From: Talpa occidentalis
Taxonomy: Eukaryota > Chordata > Mammalia > Eulipotyphla > Talpidae
Assembly (NCBI RefSeq): GCF_014898055.3
Contig: NW_023604861.1
Span: 94,986,083 to 95,050,082, forward strand
Length of the DNA: 64,000 bases
Direction: 5' to 3'
Positions 45,935 through 57,216 of this stretch are shown here, piece by piece. Below the pieces are notes generated by a model. It made no database searches and was not told where the DNA came from. It saw only the letters and a list, made by a program, of their open reading frames with translations. Position numbers and translations under genes: made by a program. Position 1 is the first letter of the stretch; every line of letters begins with the position of its first letter.

Positions 45935-47900
45935 AAATGACATAAGCAGTTGTTTGGGACTTCTTAAGCACTAAGAATGCATATTCGAAGTCCTGTTTGA
46001 CAACCATTGCCTCAACCCTAGCTTTTAACAGATGAAGAAACAGGCTTGGAAGGAAGGACTGGCTCATGTGGCTACAGGGTGGGCAGCTAGAGAATTCCTC
46101 TAGTTTTGCAGGGAAATACCTCTTGTCAGCTCCTTCCCTCAGCCCACCATAGGTTTTGCCCAGGGGAAGGGTCCTGGGGATTCTCTTAGGGATCAGCCAC
46201 CGCAGCCTGGGAGAGTTGCCTATTGGTTTCAAGCAGCTGTCTTCTGAAGCTTGGAACATGAAAGAAATTGTATGTACACAGGCACTGGCACAGATGGGGA
46301 GAGCTTGTGTAAAGCTTTTCCAGACTCCAGTTACATAAGTATATGATATTATAGTAAGCTCATTATATAAAAGCATGTATGTGTGTCAGGTGCTATATAT
46401 ACTACATGTATATATATATAAAAGATTATATTATGTGTATATATACACTCTATGTACTGAATTCTATTTTTAGTATCTGAACAAAACAGACCCAACCCTG
46501 CCCTATCTCCAGGAGCAGGCTTTTAACTTGGGGACTTTTAGCTCTCAAAGTGTCCATGGATAGAACTCAGGGTGTTTGAAGACCTGAATGAGAAAAAACT
46601 GCATCTTTATTTTCCTTAGCCTGAAACTGAAAGTCAGTATGTGCTTCAGCTGTAAATGCTGGCAACAAACCAATTAACATTAGCAGTACCTGGGACTCTG
46701 TCAGGGCTCGAAATCACAGACGTTTCATGTGATGTCATAGCAGTGGGAGATAGCTTGAAATATTATTGAAATATTATTAATACTCATGATGACTGAAAAA
46801 ATATTAGATCTGACATTATGGTGTAACTTTTTAATAAATAACATATTTTTATATTGCAAATGTTTAAAAATAATTTGATCACTGTCTTTCAATGTAATTG
46901 TCTTCCTTTCTTATCCCATGCCTTTATTTTATTTATGCTTTTGAAGATATCTTTCCACACTGCCAAAGGATTGCATGGCATAGAAAAGCACCTTTCACCT
47001 AGGTGCAAATCTGTAAAGAGTTATCATTTCTGGGTATCAATGACAAACTGAGCATATGCTGAATTCTGCATATGTATCAAATCTCTAAATCTTACAACCA
47101 TAAGAAGTACATTATTATTTCTCCTTTACGCATGAAGAGACTGAGATTCAGAGAAGTGCCTAATAAAGGTCATAATTGTCAAGCACTACAAAAGAAATGG
47201 GACAACAGGAGGGGAGCACAGTGTTTTGCTTCTTTCTGGTGCTGTAACCACCGTGCTGGTACCTTCTACAGAGACAGGGGATGGTTGTTGAGTGACCAGA
47301 TGAGATCAGATAGTCTTGCCAGGAGTGGGATAGGGAATGCTTCAGAGGGAAAGAGAGTTGGGATGAGCTTCACTTGGGAAAATGCAAGCTGCTGCAAACT
47401 AATTAGGGTTCTCCTTCCCCATGCCAGTTTTAGAAAGGTCCTGTCACCTGGTGCTGACCCATTTCATGCAAGGGAAAGCTCCAGGACTGGCTCTGCCCTT
47501 TGACATTGGAGTAGGAGATGGGACATTTGGAGCTGCTGCATCTAGTCCCCATGAGGATGGCTGAGCAGAGGGGGCAGGGCCTTGCACCCCAGTGATGCTA
47601 TGAACCTTGAAAATGAGCCTGCAGTCTCCTACCTCTGGACTTCAAGTTAGGGGAGATAATAAGGCTAACTATATTTGAATCCACTATAGGTGAATTTTCT
47701 GTACCTTGCCGCTAAAGGCATCCCAGTGAGGAGTGTAAAGAGGGAGGCTGGGGCCATATCAGAAGGAATTTCCACGCCAGACTAAGGACCTGGTGATTTA
47801 TTGCTAGGGTTTATTGCTAGACGTGAGTGTGTGAGCTGGTATGTGTGGGGGAATTGAATGACTGGAAGAAGTGACTTAAATGATGTAATTTATGTTCCAG
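45935..47900. other. Intergenic stretch; TA-rich tract and MIR piece
   Basis: TATA-rich simple sequence at about 46390-46450 and a MIR-like core at about 47105-47180. No gene recognised. Confidence 0.45.
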
Positions 47901-47915
47901 AAAGAATACTGTGAA

Positions 47916-48186
47916 AGGGCCTCCTTGGTGGTGCAACGGTTGAGCGCTGGGCTGCAAAGCTTCCCCCAGCCTCTGCAGCGCTGGTTCGATCCCCGGCCAC
48001 TGGTGAGGGTCCCACATCGCGTGCAGACCTCTCCTGCCCTGCCCACTGCTCCCCTCAGCAGTGTACTTCATCGGTCTGCCTGTTCTGCTCCCCACTCTGG
48101 TTCTGGTGAATTCTCTCACCCTCCTGCGCTTCTGACTGTACCCAGTGCTTTTATAAATAAATAAATCTTTTTTTTTTTTTTTTTTA
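47916..48186 (+). mobile_element. tRNA-derived SINE, type B, with poly(T) tail
   Basis: Normal head and body, but after AAATAAATAAATC the tail is about 22 T residues instead of A residues. 15-bp TSD AAAGAATACTGTGAA at 47901-47915 and 48187-48201. Confidence 0.92.
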
Positions 48187-48201
48187 AAAGAATACTGTGA
48201 A

Positions 48202-49260
48202 GGCAGTGTGGAGGATGGCATGGTACAAAATGACTAATAAATTAAATTGAAAAATGAGATAAATAAGCAGACTGGGGTGGGGCTTTATTCTGCTCATGGT
48301 TTGATGAAAAAGAAAAATGGAATAAATAAATGTATGTTTAAATTGGAAATTTATTGGAGCATTACTTCCTTGGAATGAGCCCAGTGTCAGACTCTCAGAG
48401 GACAGGCTTGGGGGCTGTGCTATGGCCCTGCCTCCCCCAGTGGCTGTCAGCAGCACCACGCATAGAAAGCCTCGCTTAGGTGCTAGGAAACTTCCCTTTT
48501 AGCACGAACAATTCTTTGAAAATTGATCATCTTTCTATGATATTAGTGTTTAAGCTCAGTGAGTCAGGATACACCCCTTTTATTTCTGGGTTAAAGAAAG
48601 TTTGCTTTGGGCATGCGGGTCTGTGCTGTGATCTGCTCAAGGGGTTGGAGCAGATGGTTCTGGGGGCAGAGGGCTGACCTATGAATCAGGGGATCCCATT
48701 CCTGCTCCTGCTTCTCCACTATGCTGCTGGGCTCTCTCAACCCTCTCAGCGCCGCAGTGTCCCGCTGTGTAAGGAGTGGGGTGGGCCCCTGTTACGCATT
48801 ACTTCCCATGTCCTGGACTCTGAGACCCTCCTTTGGGGGTTATCTTTTACGTGCACTTGTTCTTCAGAGGGAGGGGTTGGGATTCCTCCAAACAAAGCAT
48901 TTTGTTCTGTCTTGGGTTTGGTGTCAGTGACCAGTTAAACATTCCATGTGTATAAAACCCCTACTATGTGCACAATATCGGACTAGGCACTAGGAGGCAT
49001 CCTATGGGAGAAGACAGCCCTGCTCGCCAAGAGATTCCAGAAGACTCTTGCACGGCACGCTTTCAGCATGCGCCACCCACGCAGATATGAAGTGGTGGAG
49101 CACTAGGCAATTTCCTGTGGTGGTTCTGAGGAAAAGAATCATTGTACAGGGCTTAGCAGTTGGTAAATGCTTCCTAGAGGAAGTGAGTCAAGTCTATTGG
49201 CCAAGGGAGGCCAACTTTGCCCAAGGGAATTCTTTACTAACAGTTGTGTCCCCCACCACC
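48202..49260. other. Intergenic stretch, nothing recognised
   Basis: No gene or confident repeat seen. Confidence 0.4.
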
Positions 49261-49264
49261 AAAT

Positions 49265-49600
49265 ACTCAAATGTTGAGGTTCGAAAACTCAGTTCCTGAC
49301 AGTATTTGGAGGTAGGGGCTTTAAAGGGAAAATTAAATTAAAACACAGTCTTTACGGTGGTCCTTAATCCAATGACTGGTGTCTTTATAAGAAGAGAAGA
49401 TGGGGACACAGAGGAGTGGCGTGAAGACACAGGGATGAGCATTTTCAAGCCCAGGAGAGCAATCTGCCCTCGCAGCCCTCAGAAGGAACCAGCTCTGTGG
49501 ACTTTCTGTTCTTGGACTTGCAGCCTCCAAAACCCAGATACATTTTTGTTGTTTAAATCACCAAGTTTGTGGTACTTAGTTAGGGCATCCCAAGCAATGA
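49265..49600 (+). mobile_element. Old MLT/MaLR-like LTR or related repeat (sense)
   Basis: Contains GGAGGTAGGGGCTTTAAAGG, AATCCAATGACTGGTGTC, AAGAGAAGATGGGGACACAG, TTGTTGTTTAAATCACCAAG and TTGTGGTACTTAGTTAGG in order. Same family as 37585-37945, inverted. Confidence 0.55.
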
Positions 49601-49609
49601 ATATTCTCC

Positions 49610-50090
49610 TTAATGCACACTTTTTAAAAATGATATATGTTTTTCCCCTCCACCATCCCTGTGTCTTCTTGTCTTCCCCTGCCCCCTTAGCCTCAGTATT
49701 CTCAGAATATGTGTTGATGTCTAGCTTTTGAAAGTGTTTTATGTTGTTGAACTGTCTTTATGTGAATGTCTGATATTTGTTTTTATCATTCTGACTTACT
49801 CTGCTTTACGAATTTCTCTCCATTTTTTTGAAAATGGCTGCATTCCATCCTTTGTTGTGGCTATATAATACTCCATGATGTGGATATACCATATCTTGAC
49901 TCATTCATCCCATGAAGGAGATCCAGGCTGCTTCTTTGTCCTAGCTATTGTACAATAATGCTGTTGTGGATGTTGTGGATATTGGGGAGCGCATGGTTTT
50001 TTTTTTTAATTGATAGTCTTATATTCTGTGAATATACATCCAAGAATGGGATTGTTGATATGTATGGTATTTCTTTTTCTAGTTTTTTAA
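49610..50090 (-). mobile_element. Older LINE-1 3' end fragment (antisense)
   Basis: Phrases such as ATCATTCTGACTTACTCTGC, GAAAATGGCTGCATTCCATC and TATATAATACTCCATGATGT are the antisense of the ORF2 C-terminus and 3' UTR. Confidence 0.8.
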
Positions 50091-50689
50091 GGTAAATACA
50101 GATTTAGTATACTTTTGATCTTAGTAAATATAAATATACATTTAAATGAAATATATGTTCTTGGAAGATGCTCATGCTTCATTTGTGATCTAAAGTCTAC
50201 CCTGTGGCTCCACTCAGTCAATAAACATTTAAGGAGCACTGGCTATATACCAGGCATGGCTTTAGGCACAAAGATGTGATAAAATACCTACTCGGGAGCT
50301 TTCATATTGGGGGACATAGGGAGCAGGCAATAGAGACATAAATAAGCACGGTAATTTCAGACTGTGATAAGGCTGTGAAGGAAAATAAACAGAAAGGGGA
50401 AGATGTGAGGAAGATCGGTGGGTGGTCAGGGCAGGGTCTCTGGGCTGCCCCCTAAAGATGAAGACTAGCCAGCCAAGCACAACAGCATGTCAGGGGGAAG
50501 TCACAGGTCAGGGCAGGGACTTAGAAGTTGGCTTGGGTGTTTGAGAATCCCCAAGGAGATAAGTGTGGTTGTGGCAGGGTATAAAGGGGACAGAGGGATG
50601 TGATGAACTTTCTGAGCCTGGCAACATGCAGACTCTCATAGTCTCAAGAGACGCTTGAAATAAAATGGTTTCATTTACATGTTTAAAAG

Positions 50690-51240
50690 ATCAGTCTGTA
50701 CCATATGCTACAGCAGTCCCACTGGTGGGATATGTTCCCAAAGAACTGAAAGCAGGGACAAAGAGATATTTGTACACCCATGTTGTTATTCACAACAAGT
50801 GAAAGATGCAAGTAACCTGGTATCCACCAATAGATGAGTGTATAAATCAAATGTGGTGCATCTATACAATGGAATATTACCCAGCCTTAAAAAAGAAGGA
50901 GATTTTGACACATGCTACAACAGTGGTGAACCTTGAAGATATGCTAAGTGAATTAGCTAGATTCCAAAGAGCAAATATTACATGACTGCACTTGCAGGAG
51001 GTCCCTAGCATAGTCAAATTCAGAGACAGAAAGTAGAATGGTGATTGGGGGAGAGGAGAAGGTAGAGTTGGTATTTATTAGGTTAGAGTTTCAGTCTGTA
51101 ATAATAATGAGACATGCTAGCTGTAGATGGTGGTGATGGTCCCACAGCATTGTGAATGCACTTAATGCCACTGAACTGAACACTTAAAGTGGTTAAAAGT
51201 GTAAATTTCACATGATGTATATTTTACAATTGAAAAAGAA
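50690..51240 (+). mobile_element. Older LINE-1 3' end fragment (sense)
   Basis: Degenerate ORF2 C-terminal order: CAGCAGTCCCACTGG, TATCCACCAATAGATGAG, ACAATGGAATATTACCCAGC, then a 3' UTR-like part with GGTGATGGTCCCACAGC. Confidence 0.75.
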
Positions 51241-52378
51241 ACTTTTAATCTGGTTGCAGCTCACGGGGGAGGGAGGAATAAACTAGAAAAAAGTGGGCAG
51301 CCCTGGCCATTTCCCATTGCTCTGTGCCCTGTGGGGCTGGCTTCAGGGTTTCCATCCCAGAACTCTCCCAAGCCCCAGGGCCATAGCTGTTGGCCAGTAG
51401 CAGAGGCTAGGACACTAAACCCTTGGCGCAAGACTGCCAGGTGGGTCTTGCACTGCAGCTTTGCGTTTGGTTGTCATCTTGGTGCTGAGGTGGGCAGGGT
51501 GTAGGTGGAAGCCCCGGGCCACCAGCTGCAGCCCAGACCCCTTCCAGCCCCCCGGGGATGATGCGTCCTGATCGGCATCACACAACTTCTGCAGGCGCCT
51601 TCCTGCACCGGCCCCTGGTGCTGCCTGGGCAGGCCCGCATGGGGGAATCACCCTGCCCCGGAAAAAAAAAACGGCGAGAGAGGGAGAAAAGCAGCACAAT
51701 TAAAATCTTAGTGTACGAATAATTACATTTTAAAAATCCCCACATTTTTTTCACATCAAAAGGAATTCTGTAATCAGAGGTTTAATTTGCAGATTTAGTG
51801 GCATTTGGCAGGTTAAAAGTAGGTGCTGTGAAGTGAGTAAGCGTGGGATTTGGGGCTGGAAGCAAAGAATGGGGGAATCTGCTGGGCCCGAAATCCCAGT
51901 TTTGAGCTACCTCTGAGCTTCACAGCCTCACTTCCTCTGCCCACAACCACCCTCGGACTGGCTGCCCTGGGGGAGAAGGACGGGAGGAGAGGGACAAGGA
52001 TCCAGCCCCCCAGCCCTGCAGCCTCCCTTCCTTCTTCTTCAGAATGGCCTTATTGTTACTGGTTCTTTTCCTGAGTATTTGCTCATTGCAAAAATGAAAT
52101 CCTGACAATACAGAAAAGTTAAAACAAAAAAAGAAAGAGACCACAAAGATCACCTGTGGTTTCGCGGCCTGAAGGTAGGAGAACCTATTCCTCTTCTCTA
52201 AGAGAATGTGATTTAAATCCCTTTGCCAGTGGGATTGGGCTTCACAAATATGCAAGTTTATCACCTCACCCTCTTGCTGCTCTTTTCTCTCTTTTCTCCT
52301 GGGAGTCTTGGGGTCTTTCCTTCCCCAGGGGGGAAAAAAACAAACAAACAGGAATTTTGACATAGAAGGTCAGAAAGG
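51241..52378. other. Intergenic stretch with a GC-rich block
   Basis: 51415-51665 is notably GC-rich and holds a 94-codon minus-strand frame (51415-51699) that I do not recognise. The plus strand of the block ends in an 11-base A run at 51661-51671. It could be a processed-pseudogene end, an old exon or chance; unresolved. Confidence 0.35.
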
Positions 52379-52654
52379 GGACCTCACCTGGTGGCGCAGG
52401 CGGTTGAGCGCAGAGTTGTGAAGCTGTCCGCAGCCTCTGCAGCACGGATTGGATCCCGGCCGGCCAGTGAGGGTCCCACATGGCGCAGCAGACCTCTCCT
52501 GACACGCCCGCTGCTCCCCTCAGCAGTGTACTTCAGTCAATCTGCCTGTTCTGTTCCCCACTCTGTCTCTGGTGAATCCTCTCACCCTCCCGCGCATCTG
52601 GCCTGTACCCAGTTCTTGTGTAAATGAATAAATAAATCTTAAAAAAAAAAAAAA
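52379..52654 (+). mobile_element. tRNA-derived SINE, A/B intermediate
   Basis: Head CTCACCTGGTGGCGCAGGCGG, body intact, tail TTCTTGTGTAAATGAATAAATAAATC plus A run. The flanks GTCAGAAAGGGGA and ATCAAAAAGGGAGA are a diverged target repeat. Confidence 0.88.
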
Positions 52655-54404
52655 TCAAAAAGGGAGACTTGGGTCCAAGATTCCCCCCAAAATGGATGCT
52701 GAAGAGTAGCCCACTAGCAGGGTCTGAATAGGGAATCCTGGAGGGGGAGGCGGGCCTGGGCCCACCAAGGGTAATTGCAGGGTGGGCTGTCTTGAGGAGG
52801 GAAGGAAAAGAAGCAGAAGTGGGGATGTCATCCTTCTTAGAGACCGACAGTCACTGGATGGAGACTAGCCCCTGCCTGGGGAAACTTGAGGTGACTCCTC
52901 AGCTGGGACAGTTTTCACAGAGGGTTAGGGCTCAGGGCTGTTTGCAGGAGGGTTCTAACAGCTGGGGTGTGAGGGTGCCCTCCCGTCTTTTAGGGCATGT
53001 GGGGAGGGTATGTGATTAAGAGAGACAGAAGGAGTGTAGAAGAGAGACAGAGGCAGAGAGACAAAGAAAAGACAGACACAGACAGACAGGGGGGTTGCTG
53101 GAGCTCCCCAAGACAGTATCAGGCCACTGCTCCTTGTTGAAGCATTGCCAGGCACTTTTGAGATGCACCTGTGAAGATGCTTCCCACAAGTGTAGGAAGG
53201 AGCCAGTACCTGAGCTGTGGCACAGCTCACTGAGATAGGCCCAACATCAAGGGACGACCTGGTGTTTGGGGGGAAGGACAAGCACTTTCAGGAGATGTGA
53301 AGATGAAGCCCAGAACAGTGACACAGCAAGACTTTCCCAGGAAGTCCTAGCAGAAGCCTTTTCTCACTGACTCTACAGATACCAGATAAATATTAATAGC
53401 TACCGCTAGTTTAGCATAACAATCTTGTTCCTCAAGAAATTGGGAATCTGTCCTGTACTAAAGCTGGAAAATGGAAACCCAGAGGGTGAGGAACTTGCCT
53501 CAGGCTCACAGGCAGAGAAGAGCAGAAAGGAGGTTCAAACCTATGAGTCTCTGGTTCCCAGACCCTACACAAATCCACCAGCTCTTGTGGCTGTTTTTCC
53601 AGCTCATGTCATCATGAAATACTTTTTACAAGTATAATGGAATAAAGAGATACCAAGGTGATTAAAAAGCACTTGACTCACATTAGACAGCAGAAATATG
53701 GTTTCAAGGAATACTAATTATGACAAGAAATTATCAAAAGGAGATTTATAACCGAATTGTCAATTTCTAGATAGTAAGCCATCTTTATTTTACTAATAAC
53801 AAGTAGATAAAAATGTTAAGTATAAAGTATAAGCCCTTCAAATTTTGTTTATTGAGACAATGCATTTGTACCCTTTACAGATCACCTTTTGTTTAAGAGA
53901 GGCTTGGATCTTTGAATTTCCGTATCTATTTCTGTCACCAACATGACGTAGCAAAGGAGGAAAGATCAACTGCTCATTTTGCAGTGTTTGTATAGTAGTT
54001 CATTGTGGTTATTATTTTTATGGGCAATTAATCAATTCTTTAATTTTGGACAACTCTCCCAACTTCTTAGAAAATGAAGAGTCTCTTCATTTGGAGACTG
54101 TGTGACTTTGTGATTGTGTGATTCAAACCCAGTTTGGGAGCACATGGCTCTATTTCTCATTTAAAACTTCCTTCTTCTGAATCCATGAAGGTGGCTGTGG
54201 GACAGTAGATATGTTTATGATACCAGAAACATTGAATCATATTATGAATATATTTGAATTTTATATTTGAACATACCACATAGGCTGACGATCACAGGAG
54301 ATTCACACAATAGAAGGATTAATTGTTAAATACCACACATGGAAAGAGGTTAGATTAATTGTCACATGTGTATTATCTGGCTTTTTAATAAAGCATGCCA
54401 TTTT
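52655..54404. other. Intergenic stretch; purine-rich tract and MIR piece
   Basis: AGAGACAG/ACAGACAG-rich purine tract at about 53020-53090 and a MIR-like core at about 53450-53530. No gene recognised. Confidence 0.5.
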
Positions 54405-56176
54405 TTAAAAGGCATATTAACCCAAACACTGTGGTATTGGAACAAAAAATAGACATACTGATCAGTGGACTAGAATAGAGAGCCCCCAAATAACCCCACG
54501 CTTATGGACTGTTAATCTGTAACAGAGGAACCAAGAGTATACAATAGAGAAAGTTTCTTCAACAAATGGAAAACTGACAGCCACACACAAAAGAATGAAA
54601 CTAGACTGCTATCTTATACCTTACACAAAAATTACTTCAAGATGTATTAAAGACGGGCCTCCCCGGTGGCGCAGCGGTTGAGCGCTGGGTTGCGAAGCTG
54701 CCCGCAGCCTCTGCGGCGCCGGTTCAATCCCCGGCTGCTCCCCGGCCACCGGAGGAGGGTCCCACATGGTGCGCAGACCTCTCCTGCCGCCCGCTGCTCC
54801 CCTCAGCAGTGTACTTCGGTCCTTCTGCCTGCTCTGCTCCCCGCTCTGGCTTGGTGAATTCTCTCACCCTCCCGCGCCTCTGACTGTACCCAGTGCATGT
54901 ATAAACAAAAACAAAAACAAACAAGCAAACAAATAAAGAAAAACATGCCTCTAAAAAAAAAAAAAAAAAAAAAAAAAGATGTATTAAAGACTTGGATATA
55001 AGACCTGAAACATAAAATTCATAGAAGAAAACATAAGCAAAACACTCAGAGACCTTGGCTTCAGGGATATCTTTGGGACACTTGACTACAACAGCAAGAG
55101 AAACAAGAGCAAAAATAAACATGTGGGACTATATCAAGCTAAAAATTTTTTGCGGAACAAAAGAAACTACCAACAAAATGAAAGACAGCCTACTGAATGG
55201 GAGGAAACATCTGCACATTATACATCTGATAAGGGGTTAATATCTAATATCTGCAAGGAATTCACACAACTCAACAAGAATAAAACAAATGATCCAATTG
55301 AAAAATGGCCAGAAAAGTTAAATACAATAGATGCATCTCCACAGACGACATTTGGATGATCAACAAGCGCATGAAAAAAGGTTCATCATCAATAATCATC
55401 AAGAAAATGAAAAGCAAAACCGCAATGAGATACCACCTCATTTCTGTGAGGATGACCCATATTAAAAAACAACAACAACAACAACAGAAACAACAACTGT
55501 TGGTGAGGATATGGAGGAAAAGGAACCCTCGTACACTGTTGTGGAAATACAGACTGGTCGAACCCCTATGAATGTAGTGTGGAGGTTCCTCAAAAAACTG
55601 AAAATAGAATTATATATTATTCAGCAATTCCACTCCTAAGTATCTACCCAAGGTAAACAAAAACTCTAATTTGAAGGGATATATGTATGCCTGTGTTCAC
55701 TGCAGCACTATTTATAATACCAAGCTATGGAAGCAACCTGAAGGTCCAATGACAGGTGAATGGATAAAAATGTGGTATATATATACACACAATGGAATAG
55801 TACTCAGCAATCAAGAAAGATAAAATCTTGACATTCATGACAACAGGGTTGGAACTGAATGGGGTTATGGGAAGCTAAATAAATCAGAAGGAGAAAAACA
55901 AATACTGGATGATTTCACTCACATTTGGAATATAAATTAACAAACCAATGCAACACACAAAAGTAAAGCAAGGCAAATCATAGAAATCTGACTATAGAAT
56001 TGAGACTCCCAGAGGGGAAGATTGGGGTGAGGTAATTACAAAGGGGTGGGTGCCCAATCAACTATGGGGGAGGGCTTTGGTGCTTTGGTGGTAGTAGTGT
56101 GCTCACATACATTTGAAGAGGTATGAACCTAAATCTGTAGGTCATATGCAGTGTGGTAAACCAGTGTTACTTCAGT
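54405..56176 (+). mobile_element. Older LINE-1 3' portion (sense), split by a SINE
   Basis: Degenerate ORF2 (GTGGTATTGGAACAAAAAAT; 55305-55571 encodes MKKGSSSIIIKKMKSKTAMRYH-like peptides) through the 3' UTR to about 56176. Many frame breaks. The SINE at 54655-54975 interrupts it. Confidence 0.88.
54655..54975 (+). mobile_element. tRNA-derived SINE, type B', best-preserved copy
   Basis: Complete head (A box TGGCGCAGCGG, B box GGTTCAATCC), full body, CATGTATAAACAAAAACAAA linker, ACATGCCTCTAAA extension and an A tail of about 25. Perfect 16-bp TSD AAGATGTATTAAAGAC at 54639-54654 and 54976-54991. Confidence 0.95.
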
Positions 56177-56188
56177 AAAAGAAATAGT

Positions 56189-56190
<2 letters not shown>

Positions 56191-56231
<41 letters not shown>
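56191..56231. repeat. (TTTA)n microsatellite
   Basis: About ten copies of ATTT, expanded from the antisense SINE tail. Confidence 0.95.
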
Positions 56232-56534
56232 TAGAGGCATGTTTACATATTTTATTTGTTTTTTTTTTTTTGGTTTTGTTTATATAAGCACTGGGTACAG
56301 TCAGAAGCGCAGGAGGGTGAAAGAATTCACCAGAGCTAGAGCCGGGAGCAGAGCAGGCAGAAGGACCGAAGTACACTGCTGAGGGGAGCAGCGGGCGGCA
56401 GGAGAGGTCTGCGCGCCATGTGGGACCCTCCTCCGGTGGCCGGGGAGCAGCTGGGGATCGAACAGGCGCTGCAGAGGCCGTGGGGAGCTTCGCAACCCAG
56501 CGCTCAACCGCTGCGCCACTGGGGGGGGGGGCCC
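56232..56534 (-). mobile_element. tRNA-derived SINE, type B', inserted in another SINE
   Basis: Antisense start TATAGAGGCATGTTTACATA (the B' extension), full body, end GCGCCACTGGGGGGGGGGGCCC. The G run at 56520-56531 replaces the usual CCACCGGGGAGGCCC. Confidence 0.9.
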
Positions 56535-56941
56535 TTATTTATTTATTTTTAAAGATTGATTTATTTATGCATACAAGAGCGGGGGTACAGGCCAGAGATG
56601 AGGGGGTGAGACAATTCCCCAGAGACAGAGAGGGGAACAGAACAGGCAGACTGACTGAAATACACTGCTGAGGGGAGCAGCAGGCGATACAGGAGAGGTT
56701 TGCTGCACCATGTGGGTCACCTCCCTGGCCGGGGATTGAACTTGTGCTGCAGTGGCTGCAGATTGCTTCATAGTGCCCTGTCTTTACCCCTTGCGCCCCC
56801 AGGGAGGCCCCAAAGAAATAGTTTAAATTAAAAAATTTAAAAGGCAGATTATCACATTATGTCAATGGTTCCTATATACATATGTCTATTTTTCTAAAGT
56901 TGATGTTTTAAATATTTTTAGAATAAAAATATGGTTAACAG

Positions 56942-57216
56942 AGGAGCCTCCCTGGTGTCACAGGTGTTAAAGTCTCAGCATTATCAAGGTATTGCCAGCC
57001 ACTGCAGCATGAGTTGGATCCACAGCCAGGGAGCTACCCACATGGTGCAGCAGACCTCTCCTCTCTAGCCCATTGCTCCCCTCAGCAGTGTATTTCAGTA
57101 GATTCAATTGTTCTGCTCCCCACTCCGTTTCCAGTGAATCCTCTCACCCGCCACCTCTGGCCTCTACTTCAGTTCTTGTATGCATAGATATAAATAAATA
57201 AATCTTAAAAAAAAAA
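56942..57216 (+). mobile_element. tRNA-derived SINE, type A, diverged
   Basis: GAGCCTCCCTGGTGTCACAG head, TTGTATGCATAGATATAAATAAATAA tail. Diverged target repeats ATATGGTTAACAG and ATATGTTTAATAG. Confidence 0.85.

Larger units (their letters stand above)
56191..56811 (-). mobile_element. tRNA-derived SINE (type A) with another SINE inside its tail
   Basis: Outer element: tail at 56191 and body 56535-56811 ending CCCAGGGAGGCCC. Target repeats AAAGAAATAGTTT at 56178-56190 and 56812-56824. The inner SINE splits the ATTT-rich tail. Confidence 0.88.
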
